Notes: generated by a model not told the origin, from the letters alone. 64,000 nt of DNA from Selaginella moellendorffii (GCF_000143415.4 NW_003314264.1:3321444-3385443); one strand, 5' to 3'. Shown: positions 35,188 to 46,423, counted from the stretch's first letter. Program-made: numbers and translations.

Positions 35188-36354
35188 TGTAAGCCATAAA
35201 TTTTTCCTTTTGTAGCGCATCTTATCTCTCTTCCCTTAAACCAACTGGAAAAGGGGCAATTGCTTGATGAGAGAGCCCTTGGTGGCTATTTTATCCCCAT
35301 TTATCCCCCAAGGTTCCAAGGATCCATAGTGACAGTATATCCAAATCTCATCCCATGATCACATGCGCTACACTCACCCCCCCTTCAGAGATGTCAATGT
35401 CCTCATTGACTATTGACTAGGAACCCCTATTAAGCCAAAGGGAATCAGCACCTCCATTTCTGCACTCAATCTACCAATCCTTCCATTGTGTAGACCAACT
35501 ATTCCATGTGAGGCAACTAGTCATCCACCCGTACCGAAGTCCCACGGTGGATACCTTCGTCCGTGGATACACCACACAAGAGGAAGGACATACGCATGGA
35601 TGTCCAATACGTACGATTTCAAATTTAGGGGTAGGAATATATCTTGCTCAAGGGTATATTATATTTTTAAGTAGCCACTAATCAATGGGAATCGAACCCG
35701 TGCCATTTGCTCCGATACCAACGGTAGCGCACCTTATCTCTCTCCTCTTAAACCAACTAGAAAAGGGGCAATTGCTTGATGAGAGAGCCCTTAGTGGCTA
35801 TTTTATCCCCATTTATCCCCCAAGGTTCCAAGGATCCACGGTGACAGTATATCCAAATCTTATCCCATGATCACATGTGTTACACCTTTTCAATTTGCTA
35901 GCTTTAAGACTGGTTTTCAGACCTCATTATCCCTACTAGACTTTTGGAACCCCCTACAACTTCCCCCATGGGAGACACATACTTTGGGCTTTCACCCCAC
36001 GACCTATATTAGTATTCAAACTCGGTCTTAGACTCAATCTTAAACTCAATCTTATATTCGATCTTAGACTCAATCTTGGATGCGGCCTCGGACTTGGTTT
36101 TGGACTCGATCTTGGACTCGATCTCGGACCCAACCTTGGACTCTGTCTCGGACTCGGTCTCAGACCCAATCTTGGACCTCGGACTTGGTCTCGAACTCAG
36201 TTTTAAACTCAATCTTGAACTCGGTCTCAGAGTTGGTCTTGGACTTAATCTTAAACTCAGTCTCAAACTCGGTCTCATCCGATAAACTTTTTATCATTTC
36301 AATTGTGGTTTCAGGGATCCTTTATCCTACAACACCTCGTGTTGGTTCCTTACA
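35188..36354 (-). repeat. Chromovirus LTR (minus), with a TRIM inserted
   Basis: Reading minus, the LTR opens TGTAAGGAACC at 36354, runs through an eroded CCGAG-type minisatellite (36290-36010) and GGTGAAAGCCCAAAG (~36000), and closes ATGGCTTACA at 35188. Its order matches the LTR of the 17.7-26.9 kb element and the one at 59255-60411. A 674-bp TRIM sits near its 3' end. A purine-rich tract (TATGGGTGGTG) precedes it on the internal side at ~36360. Confidence 0.75.
35211..35884 (-). mobile_element. Second TRIM family, minus orientation
   Basis: It is a 674-bp unit with ~160-bp LTRs (35211-35372 and ~35727-35884). Element-strand ends are TGTAACAC and GCGCTACA. CCTTT flanks it at 35206-35210 and 35885-35889. 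On the minus strand TTGGTATCGGAGC, a primer-binding site, adjoins the 5' LTR near 35725-35713. There is no coding sequence and no 5S-like sequence, so it is distinct from the Cassandra copies. A solo LTR of this family lies at 63683-63844. Confidence 0.9.
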
Positions 36355-38892
36355 ACTACACCACCCATAAAAGAAGTTCGACACCCACATCGATCATCTC
36401 TTTTTAATCCTACAACTTGTTGACCATGTCTCCGGGGGCATCCCCCCATTTAGCGGTATACCTAAGTTAGCCTCCCCGGCCAAAAGCCCATGACAATGGA
36501 GTATAGATGTCCCTATACCTCTCATCTCACCACACCCTAGTATGGGGTTGGGACTTGAACCAAGCCTTGCTTTACTAAAGGGTTGGGATTCGAACCCAAC
36601 CTCCATAGAATATGTCTACAGATTTGACATCCATGTGGGGAGTTGGGCATAGTTCCTTATGCCTGGTCAACCTAGTTAAGCCATGTTAATTAGCTTACTT
36701 TTGGCGTGCCTTCATGTCCCAATGTATAATATTACTCAATTTTTCAAATAGATTCTAGGTTCTCCTCGGGTTCCCATGTTGCTTCTCAATGTTGAAATCC
36801 TTTCCACTTCACATGGAACTCCCTCACCTCACGTTTTTGTCGCTTGTTCATACGCACATTAAGAATGGCCTCGACCTCGTATTCCTCTTCCCCTTGGATG
36901 ACCTTAGGTAAAGGTTTTATTTGGTTTTTGTAAAGTGGATCCTTAAAGTACGGCTTGAGGAAGTTCACGTGGAACATAAAGTGCATCTTCCCCATCTCCT
37001 AAGAAAGTTGGAGGTGGTAAGCCACTTTACCAATTTGAGCCTCAATTTCATAAGGCCCTGCAAACCTACTTAAGGAATTCAAGATCAGTTCATTTTCAGG
37101 AATACATGCATTTTACCTTTGGGTCAACTTCCAGTTGATCCCACTTGGTAATTTTAGGTTCTTAGTGTTCAGCCACACCTTTTCCCTATGTTAGAATTCT
37201 ATGTCTAGATGTTTATGGTTCACATATTTAATTTGCCTTTGTTGAGCCTGTTCCAAGGAATCCCTTACTAAATTCCAAATGTTGAGTCTTTTATTGTTCA
37301 CTATAGGCAACTTTCCATGATACTCGGCCACACCGAGTTCCACAGGATCTTCAATAGCTTGCCTATTGATGACTTCCCATGGACTCACCTCGATACTCAA
37401 ATGTAATGAGTTGTTATAGCACATTTCTGCAAGTTCCAAATGACTTACCCAATCAGTCTTGTCTCTAGAGACATAGCATCGTAAATAATCCTCTATCTGT
37501 CTATTCACCTTTTTCGTTTATCCATCTGTTAAGAAGTGTTATTGCCTCAAACTTAACTTAATACCAAATATCTGTTTGTGGGTGATACACTATGCTGAAT
37601 TTCAACTTGATGCAATATTGTTCTAGAAAAGTTCTTCAGAACTTACTAGTGAAGATCTTATCTCAATATGAGATAATTTTTCTTGGCCTTCCCTGCACTT
37701 AAACCACTTGTTTGAAGAACAGCTTCACCATATATTTTGCATCCACTTCTGTTGTGGTATGAAATGTGCCATCTTCGAAAACTAGTCCACCACCATAAAT
37801 ATCACATCAAACCCCTCACTTAGGGGGAATCCCATGATAAAATCCATTGTAAAGCATTTCCACGGACGATTTGGAATTCAGAAGTTTTGTAACAAGCCCC
37901 ACTAGCCTTAGTCATAGCTTTGACTTGTTGACATGTTGGATATGTCTTTACATAGTCTTGGACGTCCTTAGCTATGTTTGGCTAGTGATATTTTTTCTTG
38001 AGTAAACCCATTGTCTTAAGCACTCCACTATATCCTGCAAAAGGTCCATCATAACACTCTTCTAGTCTTTTCTTCAGTGGGTGGCTTGTCTTTTTGGTGA
38101 GCATCTTACACTTCTTGGTTCCTTAGCAACACTTTTTGTGTTAAACCATCATTCTCAGATGTTATCTACACATCATCCCAAAAGGTTGATGTTGTGTTGG
38201 ATATCACAAAATTCAAGCTTGTGTTTCGACTTAGAGCATCTACCACAATATTGCTCTTCCCAAGTTTATACAAAATCTCACAATCAAATTTGGCCAAAAC
38301 ATTGGCCCACCGACCTTATTTCCCTCTCAGGTTGGGCTGTGATAAGAAGTGTTTCATTGCCACATTATCCGTGTAAACTTTAAACTATTTCCTAAAGCAA
38401 TGTTGCCACTCTTTAAGCGCCTTGACCACCGCAAACAATTCTTTTTCGTGGGTAGGCCACTTTTGTTGAGCCTTGTCCAACTTTTTCAAAAAGAATACTA
38501 CTGAATGGTTGTTTTGCTTCAAAATTGTGCCCAATACAAAATCTAAAGTGTCTGTTTCTACCTCAAAGTCTTTACTAAAGTTTAGTAATGCCAACATAGG
38601 AGCCTTCTTCAACTTCCATTTAAGGTGGACAAATGCTACTTTACATTCTACTATTCATACCATCCTCTATTTTCCTGTTTAGTCTGTTAAATGTAGGATT
38701 ACTTTTGAATAGTGTTTAATAAACTTTCGGTAGTAATTGTATAACCCCAAGAATGCCCTTAACTCGATGGTTGTTTCATTCCTGGATTGTTTGGACCTTC
38801 TCAGTATTCACCTTAAGCCCATCCTTGCCTACCATATGTTGGAGAAATTTTACCTTTTGTTGAGCAAAGTCATTTTTTTTTTTTAGCATATA
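36355..38892 (-). pseudogene. Ty3/gypsy chromovirus pol fragment, decayed
   Basis: Reading minus: RT tail FAQQKVKFLQHM near 38860, RT/RNase H FEVETDTLDFVLGTILKQNN and DKAQQKWPTHEKELFAVVKA near 38570-38420, an integrase C-terminal part (MNRQIEDYLRCY, AEMCYNNSLHLS) at 37508-37191, and a chromodomain (YEVEAILNVRMNKRQK, EFHVKWKGF) at 36900-36790. The chromodomain places it among chromoviruses, whose integrases are steered to certain chromatin. Many stops interrupt it. It is cut off at 38892 by the left end of element B, and the expected upstream RT part is not found on B's other side. Confidence 0.85.
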
Positions 38893-38915
38893 AGCTCTAT
38901 TTCGTTAAAGTGGGA
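38893..38915 (+). repeat. Terminal inverted repeat, element B left
   Basis: AGCTCTATTTCGTTAAAGTG then GGA, followed by ATTGTCATTATCCCACTT, which folds back on the repeat as in element A right. Confidence 0.93.
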
Positions 38916-39000
38916 ATTGTCATTATCCCACTTGTAAAATAAGGTTTCCAAACCTTTATATAGTATATAAATATAACAAAATTCAACTGCATTGAGGCAC

Positions 39001-39186
39001 ATGCCATTTTATTTTAAACAAGGAAATGTCTACTCAATCACTTCTCCTCCCCCTGCCACTGCTTCACCTCTCTCTTCTCCTTGTTATCGTCGTCCAATTT
39101 CTTTCCATCCTTTTAATATTGGCTCAGTTGCTCCGAGTCTAGGTGGAGCCCAAGTCCCCATTCAATCTTTACTTTCCCCTTATTAA
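39001..39186 (+). CDS. Small frame in the left subterminal region, uncertain
   Basis: A 61-codon frame from ATG (MPFYFKQGNVYSITSPPPATA..) to a stop at 39186, present almost unchanged in element A at 29729-29538. It is Pro/Ser-rich and I recognise no family. Conservation says little because the two element copies are near-identical everywhere. It may be chance. Confidence 0.25.
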   Translation: MPFYFKQGNVYSITSPPPATASPLSSPCYRRPISFHPFNIGSVAPSLGGAQVPIQSLLSPY

Positions 39187-39277
39187 TAAAACAACTTCGT
39201 AGACTTCCAATAACATGCTGTAACACTTCTAGTATAATGCAAATCCTCTCAAAGAATTATCTTTTCATATTAATACA

Positions 39278-39299
39278 ATGGCATGGAACCCCATGCCAT
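39278..39299. repeat. Family palindrome, left subterminal copy
   Basis: ATGGCATGGAA then CCCCATGCCAT. Its counterpart in element A is at 29417-29438. Confidence 0.85.
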
Positions 39300-40350
39300 A
39301 ATAAGTTACATTTTTAAATAAATACATGCCATCTCAGACTGTTATTTTTTGCCTCCAACGCCTATACAATAATCTTGGAATTTCATCACTCTCCACACTA
39401 TCAGGATTTAAACCCAATAGTAATGCCATCTCTTCTCTAATACGTCCACGCTCATGTTCAGTGGTCGAAGAACCCATCCGGTTGAGCAAATTATGGAGAT
39501 GCGGATAGTGCTTGGCTAGACAATATACATGCCATAAATGATGACTGGTGTCTGTCCGATCAAATGGCTTCTGATATACCGTTCCATCTGCCATTTGGTT
39601 GATTTCTGCAGCCACCTCCTGGACTGGCCGGTTCTCTATCACCATCGCTCCAAGCCGTTTTGCAAGGTCCCCCAGAACATACGGTTTCTTCTCCCTAGTT
39701 TCCATACTGCAAGAGATGGGGTGCACTGCATATGTGTGTTCGCTGCAGTTTTAATCGGCGAGTCATCGATGATGAGGATTTCACTTGACCTAGCGGTCCG
39801 GTTCATCACTACAGCCTCTGGCTTGACGAAGATGGGCTTGCTACCCCTCACATGGACCATAGTCAAGCAATCCTTCTGCGTTAGGAGAAAGTCAAATGGT
39901 AATATTACTCGCGTCTGATCGTGCATCATCTGTAGCAACGTTAATGCATTGTGGCGCATCATGGATGTCCAAACTCCCAATTGCAAATTGAACCCGGCCC
40001 TCTGTTTTAAGTGTCGCATGGTCATTATTAGATCCCGTAGTTTCTCCCGTGTGATTAATGTGAATCTGTCTCTTTTGACCAACTTGCGACCGCAGGCTTT
40101 GGAGGGTGCAGTGACATTCGAGGACGAGCCACGCTCATGGGAGAAAAGGACACCGTTCAGATCAAAAACGATACAGTACTTTCGCCGTGACTCTGAAATG
40201 AAATGCGTCAGCATAAAAAATGGTACAAGTCAATTTTACCATCTACAATATTAGCGAATGGTGCTCCCGATGGTCTTTCAGAGGGTTTTGGTCGAGGAAA
40301 CGTGAAGGGCGGAAATACTCTCCTCTGCAATGTGGGGTCAATCGCATCCG

Positions 40351-40373
40351 ATGGCGTGTGGGCACATGCCATT
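40351..40373. repeat. Family palindrome in open coding sequence
   Basis: ATGGCGTGTGG then GCACATGCCAT, read through as MACAHTPS on the minus strand. Confidence 0.85.
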
Positions 40374-40425
40374 TCAGCTGTAGACTCTGGTACAACTGGC
40401 TCAACAGTGGCATGGGGTGGTTCCG

Positions 40426-40447
40426 ATGGCGTGTGATCACACGCCAT
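40426..40447. repeat. Perfect 22-bp family palindrome in open coding sequence
   Basis: ATGGCGTGTGA followed by its exact inverse TCACACGCCAT. It is translated on the minus strand as MACDHTPS. Confidence 0.9.
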
Positions 40448-41772
40448 TTCAGCTGGTGCCTCCGTTGGCAAAGTGGACATGACCGAACAGGCAGCAGGGG
40501 CGGTGTAGGGAGGTTCCAACGGCGCGTAGTCAGACGATTGGGCACATGTTGAGTCCGTTGGAAATGAGGATACGACCGGCTCGGCGGCTGGGGTGGCCTC
40601 ATGCGGGTCCAATGGCGCCTGGTCACCGTCAGTTGGATATGTGGACAAGATTGACTCAGTGGTATGGGCAGCATCAAGTGGAGCGTGGTCAGCTTGCTTG
40701 GCGTTGATATGGATAGTAGCCTCCACCAGCTCTGATGACTCTTGCAGGCAAGTAGAGTCCACTGGCGGATCCATATGCATGTCCAAATATCTCCCTTCGA
40801 TTGAGATGGTATCCTCCCTACTGGCTACTAAAAACAAACTCATTAGCACATTGAATCGACTATACTGTATTTACCATCAACTGCTATTGGGCGCACTGCT
40901 GATTCTGAAGGATTGGACATATGTTTTGACCCTTGCTTGGCACTATCCTTCCTCGACACTAAAGGCTAGAGTTTGTATCTTAATTCAACTGAATAATCTC
41001 TACTTACCATTTGCTTTGCAACCTACATGGACAATGTTAGAAATGGTAAAAGGTTAGGAATGGATGTACTATTATTTACCTGATGGTTTGTCTTGTATGA
41101 CCTTCCTCCGCTGCTCTTTGGCCACCTCAGGCTGGCCATCGTCATCATCATCGTCGTCGTCGTTATTATGATCGTCACCATTGTGAGGACCATCCAAGTC
41201 CTCTTCATCCTCCTCTTCTTCGTCCTCCTCTTCTTTGTCCTCCTCTTCGTCCTTCTGCTCTTCCTGCTCATTATCTTTCTCTGGCTCCTCATCCCCCTCC
41301 TGCATTTCTTCCATAGGCTGCTCAGGCTGGATGGCTTGTTCTTCCAGGACCATCTTGGGAAAATCATCTGGCCGAGTCTCCATCTCAAAATACAAGACAT
41401 CCATAGCCTGTTTTAGTGCGTGACCTAGGACCGTATCCTCACCCGACTGTCTTAACATGGTTTCTGCACGTTCTTGCACCCTTTGAAGACGACGAGATGA
41501 GAAAAACGTGGCCCTGACTTGAAAAGCATCCCTCATCCATTGTACCTCTCCATTGAGATTGGGGAAGGGGAGTCCGCCATAGGAATCTGAGTCAGGAGGT
41601 GGTGACCGCGAGGCATTACCTATCATCTTTTCGTTGCCCTTCTTCCTTTTCGAATCAAACGCCTCTGATCCCGACGACTGTCCAACGTGCTTTCGCTTTT
41701 TATGACCACTGTCAGTTTGAGCTTGGCTGGTGCTTGCCTGTTTTGCCTTTGAAGAAGTGTCTCCTGCAAGGA

Positions 41773-41794
41773 ATGGCATGAGACCACACGCCAT
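41773..41794. repeat. Family palindrome inside a predicted 49-bp intron
   Basis: ATGGCATGAGA then CCACACGCCAT, within the minus-strand GT-AG intron 41812-41764. Confidence 0.85.
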
Positions 41795-41913
41795 TGCAAA
41801 TATAATTTGTACCCCCTTTTTTCCTATTGCTTGTCTGTTTGTCCTTCTTCGACGCGCCACCAGTGCGCTTTTCAGTCCTCGTGTCTGAATATTCACAACG
41901 ATCTATAGTCAAA

Positions 41914-41935
41914 ATGGCGTGAGGCTTCACGTGAC
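41914..41935. repeat. Family palindrome inside a predicted 56-bp intron
   Basis: ATGGCGTGAGG then CTTCACGTGAC, within the minus-strand GT-AG intron 41940-41885. Confidence 0.85.
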
Positions 41936-43388
41936 CTTACCTTGTGCAGGTTGTGAGCTCGGCCCAACAGTAGCTGTTAACGCCGTTTCAGCATCTGGGG
42001 GTGGCCACGCTCCTGCATACAGAGCTTGTGAGATAACATTTAAACTTAAAGTGTGTACTCACCAGGTTCGCAGAGAAGATACTGTTTTTCTTTGGCAACT
42101 GTAATTATGTGCTTCATTGAAGTCACCTCTTCAATGGAGTTTGTCACCGCAACACACGGGACACCCTTGAGTAGTGCGGCTCGAAAGAATAGTCTGCCGC
42201 AGTTGTACTCGACAACGCATTTGCCCTTGGAGTCAGAAGCAGGTGCTATTGCGTTGAAGACCCAGCTGAGCATTTCCCATGCTGCACCTGGAGCTTTCTT
42301 TGGATTCGAAAGCTCCATAGCCGTCTTCAGTTCCTCAGGCACGGGTAAATTGACCTCCTTCTGATCAATTCGATCGGCCTTGTCGAACGAAGCTGGGAAG
42401 TCACTCTAGTCCCACTCTGCTGCAGGACCAATAACAAGGGCGAGTGTGAAGATGCGGACATTCGTCGGTATCTTCTTCTTAGCCATTATCCTATGGATCT
42501 CCTGCATCTCCTTGCCTTTCAACCGAGCCTTCACCTCGTTCAAGGCCTTCCAGAACTTGTGATAGGATTCGGAGTCGTAGATCATATAGTGGACTAAAGA
42601 TTCCACCTCCGCAAGTCCCACCATTAAGTCAATGATGGAGCTGACTTCGTCTGCATGAGTGATCTCCTCGTTTGTGAAGTCCATCACACAAAAGATGTTC
42701 TTGACCTGCTCATCTCCGCGGGAAACGATGCTCCTCCACCTTTGATCCTCATCCGAATTCACGTATACCCGGTAAGGTTCTCGATAGGCCTCTACTGCGG
42801 GGTCGAGCTGTTTCTGAAGCCGGCGGTCGACATCCCTCTTAATGAAATTTGGATACTGATCCAACTTCTCAGCTTTACTTTTCGTGGTATCCCGCAGCAG
42901 ATCGATGAACTTGGGGGCCCCCTTCACGTAGTCGTCGATGTCTTCATTTGACAACTCCAGCTCTTCCATCATCTCTTGCGTGGTGTCGATGCTCACCCTC
43001 TCCACGGCCACTTGCTCGAAGATCCAATCCTTCAATAGCGTACGAGCTCTCAGAGTCGTGCACAAGTCCTCGTATGTCACAATATGGCCGGGAGTCATTT
43101 TGGTCTTGTTGAAGACTACCTCACCACGTAGAAGAGCATTAGCCACTGTCAGAAGGTCATCGTCGTCTAGAGACCGCGAGAAATGCAAGGCGTTGAGCTT
43201 CAAATCATTGGGCTTCCGGCCGTCCTCCACACCCATTGAGTTTAGCAACTCCCCGTCATGGTACCTCCTCAGCACATCTACCCATTTGTCAAAAACAACT
43301 TTTGTCGCGAGTAGAATGTTATGGATGCTGAGTGTGTCATTGACCCCCAGTGTTTTCGAGAGAAGACTCGAGAATTCCTGCAATGGAA

Positions 43389-43410
43389 ATGGCGTGAGGC
43401 CACATGCTAT
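43389..43410. repeat. Family palindrome inside a predicted 54-bp intron
   Basis: ATGGCGTGAGG then CCACATGCTAT, within the minus-strand intron 43431-43378. The matching copy in A is at 28273-28294 in intron 28252-28305. Confidence 0.88.
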
Positions 43411-44802
43411 GCCACATGCAACGAGGCTTACCTGCCAGGCGCTAGTTGCTAGTGCATGTCCTTGTCCTGGTTTTTGTGGCTTCTTCAGTTGAACCCAGAG
43501 CTTCCGTGTTCGTGCCAATGTCTCGTGCAGACCCGATTTGTAGCACGTTTCTTGCTTGACATTCTGCGCGTGGGAGATGGATATGATAGATCGGAGGGGC
43601 GAGTTGCCTTTTATCAGGCGGACAACTCTTGTCTTGAAGACTTTCTTCACCTCCTCGCCCACCATAATATCCACAACTATCTCTTGCATCGCCAAGCTAG
43701 AATGCTGCCCGGAGACGGCATAGAACTGGATGTTCTGATCGTCCAACACCTTCCTATTGATCAAGTCTGGAAACCTCGTCTCGCCCTTCATTGTTCGGTA
43801 GTAGGGGATCATGTCTGCGATGTCGGGTGTTACTGGACTTGCCAGCATCTTCTACTTCAGTTTCTCCACCCACTCATCAGATACTAGCCTGTGGTTGTAT
43901 TTGCTTTGGATGTCGATACGGCTCACGTCGATTGTATATACTTTGTTGGAATAGTAACAAGTACTATTATCTGCGACGATTTTTGCTGCCTCTTTTTGCT
44001 CTTTTTGCTCTTTGCGGCTCTTCTTTTTGGTGGGTGTAGTGTTCGAACCCGAGGCAATGGCATCACCGAGTAGCTTCTTTTTTGGAGCAAGAGAGTCGGA
44101 CGTCGGCTTGAGCTTGACCACCCTTTTCTGCTTCGGGGTAGTTTCCAAATCGACCCCCTTCCCCTTTGCTTCGCGAACTGGAGGCACTCTCAACGGCTCA
44201 ATGTTGGAATATAGTTTTTGAACATCACCGTAGGTGAGGTCCGTGGATTCCATATGATCTTCATAGACCCGCAGCGTCTTTGAAATTGTGGGCCTCCTGG
44301 AAAACCTCTCCCTAGCTCCCTCTAGGAATTCCTCATAGCCGCTGCCCCCCTCCAGGAAGCCGCTAGGATGTGCAAGGTGGATCTTGAAGGCGGACGCTGT
44401 CTCTACCACAAGTGCCAATCCATATTCTTGCATGGAACTGCATGGAGTGTCTGTCACTTGGATGAGGATCCCCATGCATTCTTTTCTCCCACCATCTATG
44501 TTGTACAGCCTCAGATCCTCGCCTTCCATCCCGAAAGTCCAACTGGTGAGCTCCTCCCCCTTCTCTGCATCCACATTGACAGTGGCTGGAAGAAGAACGC
44601 AATTCCTCGCCTGTTCAGAAATGCACAACAATTAGAGCTGACAGATGAAAAGCTAGCAGCTGGAAATAACGTGAGGCCACACGCCATTCACCACTGCATC
44701 AGATGTCTTGAGGCTGCATCCTAAGATGGCGTGAGGCTACACGCCATCTGTAACCGGACTGCACTCGAGAGCCCAATCGGTGCATGCCAATGTTGCTACT
44801 AA

Positions 44803-44824
44803 ATGGCATGTGGCCTCATGCCAT
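44803..44824. repeat. Family palindrome inside the 5' intron of the cargo gene
   Basis: ATGGCATGTGG then CCTCATGCCAT, in the predicted minus-strand intron 44849-44759. In element A the corresponding intron received the 9.2-kb LTR retrotransposon about 15 bp from the palindrome. Confidence 0.85.
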
Positions 44825-46423
44825 TTTCTACTTGGCCTAAAAGACTTACCATTTGAAGCCGAATGGAGGCCGTGACAATCGAGGTCGGACTCGCTGGTGA
44901 ATGTGCACTGTGTGTGCAGCGGATCATAGCAGCAATGCTACTCTGCCACTTACAGTTGGAGAGTGGCGCTGAAATCTCCCGGGACGCCAAGTGGGCTGCG
45001 TATGGGTGGCGGAGTGGGCGGCGGAGTTGGCGGCGAAGTTACAAACTGGGTGTGTCTTGAAGTGGACGCCGATGCACACGAGCGCGATGCGAGCGCGAGT
45101 GTGATGCAAGCGCGAGTGGACGCCGATGCACACGAGAAACCTGTAGAGAAGGTAGATGAGCACGAATGTGAGCGTGATCGCGAGTGGGAGCGCGATGCGA
45201 GCGCGAGTACGAAGCAAAATGCAAAACCTAACCTCACACGCGGGAAATGTCACAACGGTTGGTAATCCCGCCATATCATCATTCCTCGGACTTGGGCGCC
45301 ACCATTAATTTCTAGATTGCCGCGCGCATGCAAGCACGCAAAATCCAAAAGAAATCCGCAACGTCATCATTCCTTGGACTGCATGCACGCGAAATCCAAA
45401 AGAAAGATCATGATTGGGATATCATTTAATACCCTCGCTATATTTATACCATGCATGATTGGATATTCCAAAGCATCTTGTATTTCCAAAAATGGCAGAT
45501 GTTCAGCTAAATAAAGAAATTCTATCTGTTTCTATTTTTCTCTCAAATCAATATTATAGCGTGTGGGCTCATGCAATTTTGAACCAAAGAAACCCAAAAA
45601 ACGTTGGACCCAAAATATTTTGAAAAAACCCAAAAAACCCTAAACATTTTAAACCCAAAAATCCAGGCATCCTGTGGCATTATTCCTTGAATGGCGTGTG
45701 GGCGCATGCCATTTTCAGGGCCAAATGCTAAATGGAGAAAAATTCCCTTTCAGTGCAAATGCTGCAAGAGGCAGATGCCGAGCACAAAGGACTGTAACTA
45801 CCTCACATGACACAGATAAACTTTTCTCTATTTGGCAAAGATAAACTTTATAGCGTGTGGGCTCATGCAATTTTGAACCCAAAAAATGCACCAAAAAATT
45901 CTCGGCGTCATCTGGCATTATCTCTTGAATGGCGTGGGGCCACATGCCATTTTCAGGGGCACATAGGAGTATATTCCTAGGATATTCTGACACGCGCGAG
46001 ATTTTTTTGAGTTTTCTGGAGATCCAACCGTTAGATCGCAACTAGATTTTACAGAATGGTATACAATGTCTTTCTTGATGACCCTGCAAAGAAGCATCTC
46101 GATCGGACACCACATGAGACCACATGAGCCTTACAATGTTTCAGGGGCATTTGCCATAGATCCGACCGTTATTTTGCTCCAAGATTTTACAGTTTGGTGT
46201 GCATTGACCTTTCCATCGACACTGCAAAGGGACATCACAATCAGATGCGGGATCACAAGAAACTAACTTCACTAACTCTGGTTTCACCAAGATCTACGTA
46301 AGGAGTTATGAAATGAAAGGACCCTCTCTATTGAAATGTGTTTATGGTCCTAGGGGCATTGTGACATATGAAAGGATTTTGCATCAAGTTCTGTATTTGC
46401 ATGTTTATCAAGCTACTGAATTG

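Larger units (their letters stand above)
39334..41050 (-). pseudogene. HAD/FCP1-type phosphatase-like part of the element B cargo gene
   Basis: Reading minus: a small exon (KQGSKHMSNPSESAVRPIAVD) near 40960-40880, then a Pro/Thr/Glu-rich stretch (~40830-40240) with imperfect repeats, two of which contain translated palindromes (AEMACDHTPSEPP, AEMACAHTPSDA). An intron at 40239-40193 leads to the HAD domain: KYCIVFDLNGVLFS (motif I), LGVWTSMMRHNA, and ILIIDDSPIKTAANT (motif IV region). Plant FCP1-like proteins with D-x-N-G-x-L are known; here the usual second catalytic Asp of DxDx(T/V) is Asn, so activity is doubtful. A frame change in an (AC)n stretch near 39740 separates the tail (LGDLAKRLGAMVIENRPVQE). 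Exon phases suggest fusion to the ParB-like gene upstream. Element A lacks this part. Confidence 0.65.
41072..42405 (-). pseudogene. Methyltransferase-like domain and acidic linker of the element B cargo gene
   Basis: This continues the ParB-like gene past its shared TAG. FDKADRIDLREVNLPVPEEL leads to WEMLSWVFNAIAPASDSKGK, then CVVEYNCGRLFFRAALLKGV, which parallels the motif I region (VlDpFxGsG..AA..gR) of beta-class DNA amino-methyltransferases, with the glycine pattern degraded. Short exons follow: (AL)YAGAWPPPDAETALTATVGP, then DTRTEKRTGGASKKDKQTSN, with introns at 41940-41885 and 41812-41764, each holding a palindrome. The last exon (41763-41072) has a Lys-rich start, a helical segment (QWMRDAFQVRATFFSSRRLQ) and a very acidic Glu/Asp tail. 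I infer a pseudo-methyltransferase; nothing here shows catalysis. Element A has lost everything after AMEL. Confidence 0.55.
42406..44990 (-). pseudogene. ParB/sulfiredoxin-like N-terminal part of the element B cargo gene
   Basis: A first coding piece (SIAAMIRCTHSAHSPASPTS) lies near 44940-44850, followed by an intron at 44849-44759 and then unclear splicing to the main exon near 44612. That exon encodes an unknown N-terminal domain, a Lys-rich linker and the ParB-like block (NKVYTIDVSRIDIQSKYNHR, WVEKLK, DIADMIPYY, FYAVSGQHSSLAMQ). In ParB folds the last motif position carries DGxHR; here it is SGQHS. A TAG at 43854-43852 interrupts it where element A has CAG. After the intron at 43431-43378 comes a long helical part (SRSLDDDDLLTVANALLRGE, KAEKLDQYPNFIKRDVDRRL) to EWD and a TAG also present in A. 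A ParB domain in front of a beta-class methyltransferase is a layout known from bacteria and phages; its presence on a plant transposon is my inference from motifs. Confidence 0.65.

Noticed and set aside
42655-43492. Plus-strand frames of 98-184 codons
   Set aside because: Antisense shadows of the ParB-like gene; the coding signal and homology to the relic at 53 kb are on the minus strand.
44924-45274. Overlapping ~100-codon frames on both strands
   Set aside because: They cross a GCGCTCGCA-type low-complexity block at the likely 5' end of the cargo gene; both strands are open because of the repeat.
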